Source: Mycobacterium sp. JS623 (GTDB lineage Bacteria; Actinomycetota; Actinomycetes; Mycobacteriales; Mycobacteriaceae). Taken from it: a DNA stretch of 64,000 bases. Shown here piece by piece: positions 28,457 to 36,188 of this stretch; position 1 is the first letter of the stretch, and every line of letters starts with the position of its first letter. Where the stretch lies: NCBI RefSeq assembly GCF_000328565.1, contig NC_019966.1, positions 6,262,001-6,326,000 on the forward strand, read 5' to 3'. The notes under the pieces are model-generated. The model was not told the DNA's origin and did not search any database. It worked only from the letters and a program-made list of their open reading frames with translations. A program made the position numbers and the translations under genes.

Positions 28457-29667
28457 GATCCGTCGGTCTCCTGTTCGCTGCGCACCGGGCGCGTGTCACG
28501 GCGTGCGGTTCGCGACGACCGTGACGATGCCCGCGTCGCGACACCGCAGGCGGGGCAGAACGCCATATCGGGCACGACATGCCCGCAGTGCGGGCACAGC
28601 AGCGGCTGGTCGGAATGGATCTCGTCGTGCGCCTCGTGTAGCAGCGCAAGGTGCAACCCGATGCGCAACAACAACAGCGCGAGCCCCGCCACGGCCAGAT
28701 ACAACACGAGCATCAGCACCTGCGGGAAATGGGAAACGTCGACCAGACCAAGCCCCAAATACACGGCCAGCACCGCCACAGCGAACGACACCAGCAGCGC
28801 GCGCACCACACCGGGGCGCTGCTTCTCCTTGCTCGGCGGGCGCCTGAACCACAGGGCGGCACCGATCAATCCGCCCGCCGCCGCCGCGGTGAGCGGCACC
28901 GCCACTCCCCTAATTCCCGCCTCGACGAGCAGGCTGTCCATCGGCCGCTTGCTGACCACTCCGCTGCCGAACTGCGGGGCCAGCCGCGTCAACGTCGCGG
29001 CCGCGGTGAACATCAGCGCACCGAGCGCCCCAACCATGAAGCCCTCCAACGCTTCCCGCGTCGGCGGGTGCAGCAGCCGCACGACCACCGCGGGCGCCAG
29101 CATCAGGATCACTCCGCCGAGCGGGATGCCGATGCCCATGCTCAACAGGCGTGCTCCAACGACGCCTGCGCCCAACCCAATTCCGTACGACCGGGCCACC
29201 ATCGCGCCGGTCAACAACACCCAGCCCACACCCAGCACGATGCCGAGCACTCCGGTCAGTACCCATGTGCGCACAGGAATGTCGCGGTGCGCATCGGACT
29301 CGCGCAGATAGATGAGAAACAGGAACGGGAAGCCCAGTGACGAGACCGCTACCAGGGCGCCGGGCATTCGCAAGACCGCGAACACCACCAAGGCAACCAA
29401 AACCAAGGCGAGCCCGACGCGGAATACGTTGCGCGACCGTGCCGGCAGATGCGGGAACAGCGAACTGGCAAGCGACGGCTGTAGCAGATGCTCGCCCGGC
29501 GCCGCGCCGAAGTCACGAATACGCAACCAATCCGGCCCCTCGCCGGGGCGCGGCTCCAGATGACAGCCACACAGTCCGCAGTACTCGCCGGCCGGCACGT
29601 CGACCTTGCAGATCCGGCATTCCGTCTGCGGCACTTGGGCGCCCACGTTCTCGTCGTTCGTACTCAT
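28453..29667 (-). CDS. Polytopic membrane protein with zinc ribbons at both ends
   Basis: A 404-residue protein. The N-terminus has four Cys in CRICKVDVPAGEYCGLCGC and the C-terminus another four in CPHCGHVVPDMAFCPACG, each a zinc-ribbon pattern. Between them are roughly nine membrane helices from residue 83 to 345. Placing ribbons on both cytoplasmic ends is unusual. It overlaps genes on both sides by four bases, tying it to the S53 peptidase upstream and the single-pass protein downstream. It could be a PrsW-like membrane protein but I see no catalytic residues, so function is unknown. Confidence 0.8.
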   Translation of the reverse strand: MSTNDENVGAQVPQTECRICKVDVPAGEYCGLCGCHLEPRPGEGPDWLRIRDFGAAPGEHLLQPSLASSLFPHLPARSRNVFRVGLALVLVALVVFAVLRMPGALVAVSSLGFPFLFLIYLRESDAHRDIPVRTWVLTGVLGIVLGVGWVLLTGAMVARSYGIGLGAGVVGARLLSMGIGIPLGGVILMLAPAVVVRLLHPPTREALEGFMVGALGALMFTAAATLTRLAPQFGSGVVSKRPMDSLLVEAGIRGVAVPLTAAAAGGLIGAALWFRRPPSKEKQRPGVVRALLVSFAVAVLAVYLGLGLVDVSHFPQVLMLVLYLAVAGLALLLLRIGLHLALLHEAHDEIHSDQPLLCPHCGHVVPDMAFCPACGVATRASSRSSRTARRDTRPVRSEQETDGS

Positions 29668-31250
29668 TGCGTCGCCTTCTGCACGATCAGCAGGTTGCGC
29701 ACCAGGTTGTCGATGTCGGGGGTGCCGAGGCCGGTCACCAGGTCGTAGCCCGGGGCGGCGTCTTCAACGGCGTTGCCGCCCAACACCACGTCGCGAAATC
29801 CTGGCAGCGGCGCACCTTCGGCGATTCGGTACAGCAGCGGGTTGAGGTCGCCGAGCGCCCGCCCGCCGTTGGCGAGCAGGTACTGATTCATCACTGCGGC
29901 GAGGCCTGCCCAGATCGGCGCGGACTGCGATGTCCCGCCGCCGACGAGGTCCTGCTGGTCGAACACGATCCGAACGCCGGTGAACGGGTCGGCGACCGCA
30001 GCGACATCGGGGGTCAGCCTGCGCGTCGGATCCTTCTGCGCCATCACGGTGCGCTGCCAATCCGGCCGGTCGAACAACGACGACACCCCACCGCCAGTGC
30101 CCTGCGACAGCGGTACGTCAAACCACGCCTGCTCGGCCTGCCACACCCCGTTGGTGTCGGTCGACAGCGTGGTGCCGCCGACATCGACCATCTCCGGCAG
30201 CGAGGCCACTGAATCCAGCCCGACGTCACTCGCACCCGGCGGCGACGACCAGTCCTCACCGCCCTTGCATTCCAGCCCTGCAAGGTCGCCGCTGGCGTTG
30301 AAGGCCGTCGTGCCGTGCGAATGCGCGGTTTTCAACGCCGACTGCACCGGCGCGAGATCGGCCGCGGTGATCAGCTTGTCGCAGCCCCACCCGATCGAAA
30401 AGCTCCACACCGCACCGGGGAACTGCCGGTCGGCGTCCTCGAGCATCTGCCCGATTTTCTCGTAGCCGCCGGCGCCTTCGACGGTGGAGCGGGCGTTCCA
30501 CACCACCTTTCGCGCATCGGGCGCTGCAGCATGGGCGACCTCGAGGTCCATCGTGGTTTCGCCGCGCGCCTCGCCGGGCTGCCCGCCAATCACCGTCGGG
30601 GTGAACTTTGGCAGCTTGTAGGTGGTGGCGAACCTGTCGAGGTCGGCCTGTTCGAAACCATCGAACGCGAAGAAGACGATCGTGGCGCCCTTGCCGGTGA
30701 ACCCCGCGGCCGCCAACTTGCCCGCGTTGTACGTCGTCAACAAACTTGCGGGCGTCAGCCCTTTGTCCGGCACATCCAGCGGCAGGATCGACGGCCGCGA
30801 CGTGTGGTGCGGCGTGTAGCCAAGGATCCTGCCGAACTCCGTGACCTCAGCACGCAGCGAGTCGGGGATCGCCGGCTGCTGCGGTGACGCGTAGAACACC
30901 TGCCCGCGCTGGCCGCGGTAGTCGTGCACCTCGACGTCGAAGGCCTTCGCGACATTCTCGGCAGCACCCTCGACGACCGCCCACTCCTCGCCTGGACGCC
31001 ACCGGACGTCGAGGTCGTTGTCATCGGCCCAGCCGTACAGCGCATCGGGCCGGCTCGAATTGCGCAGGGCAGCGGTCAGCTGCGTGTCGGTGCGGTGCGA
31101 CGGCCCGAGGTCGGTGGAACTGGCCAACAGGTACGCATATGGCCCGCTGATCAGGCTGGCGGTGCCCGACACCGACGGGCGCAAGTCGGAGACGAGCGCG
31201 AACACGCCGACAGCGATCAGCGCCAGCGTTGTGAAGTGCCGGGCCACCAC
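29664..31250 (-). CDS. S53 family (sedolisin/kumamolisin-like) secreted serine peptidase
   Basis: A 528-residue exported peptidase. A hydrophobic signal/anchor lies at residues 6-22, a pro-kumamolisin activation domain follows to about residue 150, and the catalytic domain ends near the C-terminus. The Glu/Asp pair is in ETTMDLEVAHA, the oxyanion Asp in NASGDLAG, and the nucleophile Ser in GGGTSQSAPIWAG. The Ca-site Asp lies near the end (GFRDVVLGGN). Family members work best at acid pH. Start is GTG with a leaderless -10 element; the first gene of a three-gene operon. Confidence 0.9.
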   Translation of the reverse strand: MVARHFTTLALIAVGVFALVSDLRPSVSGTASLISGPYAYLLASSTDLGPSHRTDTQLTAALRNSSRPDALYGWADDNDLDVRWRPGEEWAVVEGAAENVAKAFDVEVHDYRGQRGQVFYASPQQPAIPDSLRAEVTEFGRILGYTPHHTSRPSILPLDVPDKGLTPASLLTTYNAGKLAAAGFTGKGATIVFFAFDGFEQADLDRFATTYKLPKFTPTVIGGQPGEARGETTMDLEVAHAAAPDARKVVWNARSTVEGAGGYEKIGQMLEDADRQFPGAVWSFSIGWGCDKLITAADLAPVQSALKTAHSHGTTAFNASGDLAGLECKGGEDWSSPPGASDVGLDSVASLPEMVDVGGTTLSTDTNGVWQAEQAWFDVPLSQGTGGGVSSLFDRPDWQRTVMAQKDPTRRLTPDVAAVADPFTGVRIVFDQQDLVGGGTSQSAPIWAGLAAVMNQYLLANGGRALGDLNPLLYRIAEGAPLPGFRDVVLGGNAVEDAAPGYDLVTGLGTPDIDNLVRNLLIVQKATQ

Positions 31251-31257
31251 GTAAGCC

Positions 31258-31263
31258 AGCGTA
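31258..31263 (-). promoter_or_regulatory. Leaderless -10 element before the S53 peptidase operon
   Basis: On the minus strand TACGCT ends seven bases before the GTG at 31250. Confidence 0.45.
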
Positions 31264-31287
31264 CGTCCGAGCTGGCCAGGGGCGGTT

Positions 31288-31551
31288 CTAGTGATCGCCG
31301 GGGACGGCCGTCGCGGGCGGCGGCGCCTTCACCGGCGGCGTGAACAGGTTGCCACCGGTCGGGTTGATCGACTTCTCCGTCGGCGCCGGCGGGGCCGGGG
31401 TGGCCGCTGACGTGGTGGTCGTGGTGGTCGTGGTGGTCGACGTCTCCGGCGCCTTCTGCTCTTCCTTGGCGCACGAGGCGGTCAAGCCCACCATCGTGAC
31501 AACCGCGGCACCTCCGACAAGCGCCGCGACACGGCGAGCGATCCGACCCAT
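31288..31551 (-). CDS. Small lipoprotein with conserved C-terminal tail (copy 1)
   Basis: An 87-residue lipoprotein: signal peptide with lipobox LTASC, a Thr-rich linker containing ten consecutive threonines, then a tail PTEKSINPTGGNLFTPPVKA ending in PGDH. A very similar tail ends the lipoprotein at 47514-47774, so the tail is the conserved, probably functional part and the linker only a spacer. Start chosen at ATG 31551 (MGRIARRVAAL), which begins the signal peptide. Function unknown. Confidence 0.78.
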   Translation of the reverse strand: MGRIARRVAALVGGAAVVTMVGLTASCAKEEQKAPETSTTTTTTTTTSAATPAPPAPTEKSINPTGGNLFTPPVKAPPPATAVPGDH

Positions 31552-31670
31552 GATTTGTCCTTCCCGACCTCTGCCAGCGGATTTGAAGATCAATGCGGCG
31601 AAACCGAACTCTAATCCAATGTTTTAGCAGTCGCACAGTGATTACGCAGCCGTCGCTCAGCGCGTGAGGG

Positions 31671-33338
31671 TTGAACGGCACGTCCACGGGATATCCCCTC
31701 CCGGTGTACCAACAGGTTCTCGACCCGGTAGCGCATTCCCTGGCGTGGAGCTCTCTGATCGCTGCGCTGCCGCTGCTGTTGCTGTTCGTGATGCTGGGCG
31801 CGCTGCGGGTGACCGCCTGGGTGGCGTCGTTGGTGTCGCTGGCGCTGGCGATCGTGCTCGCGATCCTGGTGTACGGAATGCCGCTCGGTCAGACGCTGCT
31901 CGCTGGGACCGAAGGTGCGGCGTTCGGGTTCTTCCCGATTCTCTGGATCGTGATCAACGCGATCTGGGTCTACCAAATGACCGTTCAGACAGGGCATTTC
32001 GACGTCTTGAGGCGGTCGTTCGCTCGGGTCAGCGACGACCAACGCCTGCAAGCGGTCATCATCGCGTTCTCGTTCGGCGCGCTGCTGGAGGCGCTGGCCG
32101 GGTTCGGCACCCCCGTCGCGGTGACATCGGTGATGCTGATGGCCCTCGGCTTCCGCCCACTCAAGGCAGCGGCTCTTGCGCTAACCGCCAACACCGCACC
32201 CGTCGCGTTCGGCGCGATGGCCACCCCGATCCTGACCCTTGCCAAGGTGACCGACCTGCCAAGCGACACACTCGGCGCGATGGTGGGCAGGCAGACGCCG
32301 ATCCTCGCGCTGTTCGTGCCGCTCGCGCTGGTCGCGATCGTCGACGGATGGCGTGGTCTGCGCGAGACCTGGCCGGTGGCGCTGGTCTGCGGCATTGTGT
32401 TCGCTATCGCGCAATACGCGACCTCGAACTTCATCTCGGTACCGCTGGCCGACGTGGTCGCGTCGCTGCTGTCGGCGGCAGCAGTGGTCGTGATGGTGCG
32501 GGTCTGGCGGCCGCGCGCCGAGCCGGCTCCTTCCGTCGTCGCGGGCGGCGCCGCCGACGAACCGACCCCCGAATTCGCGCAGCGGGTCACCAATCCCGAC
32601 AGCCGGGCAGAGGTCGCCAAGGCGTACGCGCCCTACGCGATCATTATCGCGGTCTTCGTCATCTGTCAGATCACTGCCGTCAAGAAGCTGCTCGACAGGG
32701 CGACCATCAAGTTCGGATGGCCGGGCCTGCACGTCGTCAGCCCCAAGGGAAAACCGGTGTCGCTCACCGAATTCACCCTCAATCTGCTTACCACCCCCGG
32801 CACCCAGATGCTCATCGCGGGCCTGCTCACGATGATCGTGCTGAAACTGTCCGTGCCGCGCGCGATCAAGGCCTACGGCGCCACGCTGGTGCAACTGCGG
32901 TTCGCGATCGTGACCGTGATGGTGGTGTTGGCGCTCGCGTTCGTGATGAACCTGTCGGGCCAGACGATCACACTCGGCACGTGGATGGCGGGCGCAGGCG
33001 GGGCATTCGCCCTGCTCTCGCCGGTGCTCGGCTGGCTGGGCGTTGCAGTCACCGGCTCGGACACATCCGCGAACTCGCTGTTCGGCGCCCTTCAGGTGAC
33101 CGCGGCGAAGCAGGCCGGGCTGTCCGATGTGCTGATGGCCGCGTCGAACAGCTCGGGCGGCGTGCTCGGAAAGATGATCTCGCCGCAGAACCTGGCCATC
33201 GCGGCGGCGGCCGTCGGCATGAACGGCAAGGAAGGCGACATCTTCCGCCGCGTGGTGGTGTGGAGTGTGGCGTTCCTGGCGTTCTTGTGCGTGTTGTCTG
33301 CACTGCAAGCGTCGGTGCTGTCTTGGATGGTGCCGTGA
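31671..33338 (+). CDS. L-lactate permease (LctP family)
   Basis: A 555-residue transporter with 12-14 predicted helices. Family motifs include VYQQVLDPVAHSLAWSSLIA near the N-terminus, ALLEALAGFGTPVAVTS and LTANTAPVAFGAMATPI in the first half, and NSSGGVLGKMISPQNLAIA near the C-terminus. It should import lactate or glycolate with protons. Start at TTG 31671 retains the whole family N-terminus; GTG 31704 is possible. No lactate dehydrogenase gene is adjacent. Confidence 0.9.
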   Translation: MNGTSTGYPLPVYQQVLDPVAHSLAWSSLIAALPLLLLFVMLGALRVTAWVASLVSLALAIVLAILVYGMPLGQTLLAGTEGAAFGFFPILWIVINAIWVYQMTVQTGHFDVLRRSFARVSDDQRLQAVIIAFSFGALLEALAGFGTPVAVTSVMLMALGFRPLKAAALALTANTAPVAFGAMATPILTLAKVTDLPSDTLGAMVGRQTPILALFVPLALVAIVDGWRGLRETWPVALVCGIVFAIAQYATSNFISVPLADVVASLLSAAAVVVMVRVWRPRAEPAPSVVAGGAADEPTPEFAQRVTNPDSRAEVAKAYAPYAIIIAVFVICQITAVKKLLDRATIKFGWPGLHVVSPKGKPVSLTEFTLNLLTTPGTQMLIAGLLTMIVLKLSVPRAIKAYGATLVQLRFAIVTVMVVLALAFVMNLSGQTITLGTWMAGAGGAFALLSPVLGWLGVAVTGSDTSANSLFGALQVTAAKQAGLSDVLMAASNSSGGVLGKMISPQNLAIAAAAVGMNGKEGDIFRRVVVWSVAFLAFLCVLSALQASVLSWMVP

Positions 33339-33359
33339 CCAAACCGGTTGTCGGGCAGG

Positions 33360-33716
33360 CTATTTGGCCCGCACGGCGGTCAACGCCTCCTCGAGCGTCG
33401 GGTACAGCTCGAAGATCTGGTCGAGGCCGGTCAGCTGGATCGGGCGACTGGTCGCGGCGCTGTTCGCAACCACCGCGAACTGTGCGCTCTGGCTGACGTT
33501 GTTGTGGGTGGCGACCAGGGCCTGCAGGCCTGCTGAGGCCAGGAACCCGACCTCGGACAGGTCGATGACCAGCCCCGTCGGTTTGGATATCAGCGCTTCG
33601 TCGATCGCGGCTTCCAAAGCGGGGACCGTGGCCAGGTCGATATCCCCATCGACCTTGAGCACCGCGATCCCGTTCTGGTAGGCGAGCGCGGTGGCGATCG
33701 CTTCCTCGGCGGGCAT
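33360..33716 (-). CDS. STAS domain anti-sigma factor antagonist
   Basis: A 118-residue single-domain STAS protein of RsbV/SpoIIAA type. The strand-helix VLKVDGDIDLATVPALEAAI is followed by LVIDLSEVGFLASAGLQALV; the Ser in FLASAG is at the position phosphorylated by RsbW-like kinases. It is divergent from rsbR and opens the partner-switching cluster, which contains a second STAS antagonist at 38950. It would be the substrate of the phosphatase at 36185 and bind an anti-sigma kinase when dephosphorylated. Confidence 0.9.
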   Translation of the reverse strand: MPAEEAIATALAYQNGIAVLKVDGDIDLATVPALEAAIDEALISKPTGLVIDLSEVGFLASAGLQALVATHNNVSQSAQFAVVANSAATSRPIQLTGLDQIFELYPTLEEALTAVRAK

Positions 33717-33847
33717 GGGGAGAGCCTAATAGGCAATCGCCACCGGAGTTTGGTCACTTCGACGGTTGGACTCCCGGCCCAAAGACTAGGGTCGGCTCGA
33801 AGACCTCATGGATTTCGATCGGGGCGCGAGTGGAGTTGGGAGACCCA

Positions 33848-34747
33848 ATGTCTGAATCGACCACGGATCTTGCCGCTGGCCTCACCATCCCGCCGGCCGA
33901 GCTGGTCGGCGAAGTACTGCTCCCCCAACTCGTCCAGCACCTGCGCCAAAATCGCACCGCGTTGCGTGAGGAGTGGGCGCGCCGAATCACCGAGGCAGAA
34001 CTGCTCACCGCGATGTCTCCAGAGGAGATCTTCTCCGAGGCCACCACGGTGTACGACAGCTACGTCGAGGTACTCGAGACCGGTAGCGTCGAAGCGCTGC
34101 AGGACTACGCGCGCGATCTGTCGGAACGCATCATTCCCCGAGGCGTCGAAACCGACGAGGTGGTCGGCATCGTGCTGCTGCTGCGCGACGTGCTGGCCCG
34201 TTCTCTGTTCGAGAAGTACCAAACCGACTTCAACCTGCTGAACCGGGTGCTCGACGCGTACGAGCCCGCCGCCAACCGCATCGCGAACACGGTGGCCGTC
34301 GGCTTCGTGCAGGAACGCGAACGCATCATCCGCCAGCAGCAGGAAGCCATCCGCGAGCTGTCCACACCCGTTCTTCAGGTGCGCGAGCAGCTGCTGATTC
34401 TGCCGATCATCGGCGTTCTCGACAGCCAGCGCGCCCGTCAGGTCACCGAGCAACTGCTTCGTGCGATCCGCGCGAACCGCGCGAAGGTGGTCGTCATCGA
34501 CATCACCGGTGTGCCGACCATCGACTCCACGGTGGCCAACCACCTGGTGCAGACCGTCGACGCATCGGGCCTGATGGGCGCCAGCGTGATCATCACCGGC
34601 CTGTCGTCGGACATCGCACTGACTCTGGTGACGATCGGGCTCGACCTGTCCAAGATGAACGCCGTCGGCGACCTGCAGGGCGGTATCGAAGAGGCCGAGC
34701 GGCTGCTCGGTTATGAAGTGACCCGCACCGGCGAACAGAACGGATGA
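33848..34747 (+). CDS. RsbR-like stressosome protein (RsbRD-type N-terminus plus STAS)
   Basis: A 299-residue protein. An all-helical N-terminal sensor of RsbRD type covers about residues 15-160, and a linker helix leads to a C-terminal STAS domain (about 175-290). In STAS, DITGVPTIDSTVANHL and GLSSDIALTLVTIGLDLS align with the two RsbT phosphorylation sites of B. subtilis RsbRA; the first is Ser/Thr (IDST), the second Thr (ALT). I chose ATG 33848 because GGGAG lies nearby; GTG 33830 is also in frame. First gene of the module rsbR-rsbS-rsbT-rsbX. Confidence 0.9.
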   Translation: MSESTTDLAAGLTIPPAELVGEVLLPQLVQHLRQNRTALREEWARRITEAELLTAMSPEEIFSEATTVYDSYVEVLETGSVEALQDYARDLSERIIPRGVETDEVVGIVLLLRDVLARSLFEKYQTDFNLLNRVLDAYEPAANRIANTVAVGFVQERERIIRQQQEAIRELSTPVLQVREQLLILPIIGVLDSQRARQVTEQLLRAIRANRAKVVVIDITGVPTIDSTVANHLVQTVDASGLMGASVIITGLSSDIALTLVTIGLDLSKMNAVGDLQGGIEEAERLLGYEVTRTGEQNG

Positions 34748-34769
34748 TCAGCGCTAGCGCGACGCACTC

Positions 34770-35159
34770 ATGCCAGTACCCATCCTGAAACAGGGCGCGA
34801 TCCTGATCGCATCGGTGCAGGCCGCGCTCACCGACTCCGATGCCGAGCGGCTGCGCCACGACCTGATGGAGCGGGTCAGCCGGTACCGCGCCCACGGCAT
34901 CATCGTCGACGTCACCGCGATCGACGTGATGGACTCGTTCGCTGCTAGATCACTGCGCACGATCGCGCACATGACCCGACTGCGCGGCGCCGACACCGTG
35001 ATCGTGGGTCTGCAACCCGAAGTTGCGTTCGCGATGGTTCAGCTCGGCCTTGTCTTCGACGACATGTACACCGCGCTGGACCTCGAAGAGGGGCTCGCAT
35101 TTCTCACCCGCCAACTCGAATCGCGCCAGCCGACGGTCGGGCGCGACGGTGCCGAATGA
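34770..35159 (+). CDS. RsbS-like STAS stressosome scaffold
   Basis: A 129-residue single STAS protein close to RsbS: VPILKQGAILIASVQAAL opens, VTAIDVMDSFAARSLRTIA holds the RsbT-targeted Ser, and TVIVGLQPEVAFAMVQLGL follows. RsbS and RsbR build the stressosome particle that holds RsbT inactive. Its stop overlaps the ATG of rsbT as ATGA, the same tight coupling seen in Bacillus. Confidence 0.92.
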   Translation: MPVPILKQGAILIASVQAALTDSDAERLRHDLMERVSRYRAHGIIVDVTAIDVMDSFAARSLRTIAHMTRLRGADTVIVGLQPEVAFAMVQLGLVFDDMYTALDLEEGLAFLTRQLESRQPTVGRDGAE

Positions 35160-35569
35160 CGGCGAGCGAAGACGTGATCGACGTCAAGAACTCCGACGAC
35201 ATCGTCGCGGCCCGCCAGGCCGGGCATCAGCTCGCCCGCGACCTCGGTTTCTCGCTGACCGATGTCACGATGATCGCCACGGCGATTTCCGAGGTCGCGC
35301 GCAACATCACCAGCTACGCAGGCTCTGGCGCGATCCGGGTCGCCGTTGCCGAGCGCGACGGCCGCAAGGCGTTGGTGGTGCGTGCCGAGGACGAGGGTCC
35401 CGGAATCGTCGACATCGAACGGGCTCTGGAGGACGGCTACTCGACGGGGCGGGGGCTTGGCCTAGGGCTACCCGGTGCGCGACGCTTGATGGATCGACTG
35501 ATTATCGAGTCGACGCCCGGGCAGGGCACGGTCGTTGAGATGTGGAAGTGGATCCCGGCCAATGCGTAG
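35156..35569 (+). CDS. RsbT-like switch serine/threonine kinase
   Basis: A 137-residue GHKL kinase. The N-box is ISEVARNIT, the G1 box EDEGPGI, and the G2 box GRGLGLGLPGARRLMD; a short G3 sits in STPGQGTVVEM. These are RsbT-type, which phosphorylates RsbR and RsbS and, once released, binds and activates the N-terminus of RsbU. The stop overlaps the next ATG by eight bases. Partner for binding is present in this cluster: the 36185 phosphatase has an RsbU-like N-terminal domain. Confidence 0.92.
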   Translation: MTASEDVIDVKNSDDIVAARQAGHQLARDLGFSLTDVTMIATAISEVARNITSYAGSGAIRVAVAERDGRKALVVRAEDEGPGIVDIERALEDGYSTGRGLGLGLPGARRLMDRLIIESTPGQGTVVEMWKWIPANA

Positions 35570-36188
35570 AAAAGGTTGGATCGGACCGATCGAGTGGGCA
35601 GCGGCGCGCCGGCCGTTACCGGGCGAGGAAGTGTGCGGCGACTTCCCGATCGCCGTCGACCTCGGCGGCACCGCAGCGTTGTTCGGAGTGGCCGACGGGC
35701 TCGGGCACGGCACTGCCGCCGAGACCGCCGCATTGCGCGCCGACGAGGTGGTCAACCGCAGCCGCAATGAGCCGCTCGACGTATTGCTGCAGCGCTGCCA
35801 TCGCGGCCTCGCCGACACCCGCGGTGCCACAATCACGTTGGCCCGCATCGACTTCGAGACCGACACGCTGAGCTGGATCGGCATCGGCAACGTGACCGCC
35901 GACCTCATCGGCAAGAGCGCGGCCGGTGTTCAGATCCGCGCGTCCGCACTGCTAGCCGGGGGCATCGTCGGCTATCGCATCCCCCACGCGCTGGCCACCC
36001 ATCAGGTCTCGATCAGTCCGGGCGATCTGCTCGTCATCGCCACCGACGGCATCCTCGAAGATCACGTCAGCGGCATCGACTTCGCCGCACCGGCGATGGC
36101 GATCGCCGAACACATTCTCGACGCGTACAGCAGGGAATCCGATGACGCGCTGGTGCTTGCCGCGCGACACCGGGGCGTCTCATCATGA
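35562..36188 (+). CDS. RsbX-like PP2C phosphatase
   Basis: A 208-residue SpoIIE/PP2C-type phosphatase. Metal-site acidic residues are in EVCGDFPIAVDLGGTAALFGVADGLGHG and in the C-terminal PGDLLVIATDGILEDHV. This compact form matches RsbX, which removes phosphate from RsbR and RsbS to reset the stressosome. ATG 35562 is used because it overlaps rsbT; the frame also opens earlier at 35535. The stop overlaps the next gene's ATG (ATGA). Confidence 0.88.
   Translation: MRRKGWIGPIEWAAARRPLPGEEVCGDFPIAVDLGGTAALFGVADGLGHGTAAETAALRADEVVNRSRNEPLDVLLQRCHRGLADTRGATITLARIDFETDTLSWIGIGNVTADLIGKSAAGVQIRASALLAGGIVGYRIPHALATHQVSISPGDLLVIATDGILEDHVSGIDFAAPAMAIAEHILDAYSRESDDALVLAARHRGVSS

Noticed and set aside
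27797..29311. Long plus-strand open frame opposite the zinc-ribbon membrane protein
   Set aside because: No ribosome site and low-complexity composition; the overlapping minus-strand genes are tightly coupled.
31664..33496. Long plus-strand frame overlapping lactate permease in a second frame
   Set aside because: The permease frame has conserved motifs and helices; this one is Arg/Gly-rich without motifs.
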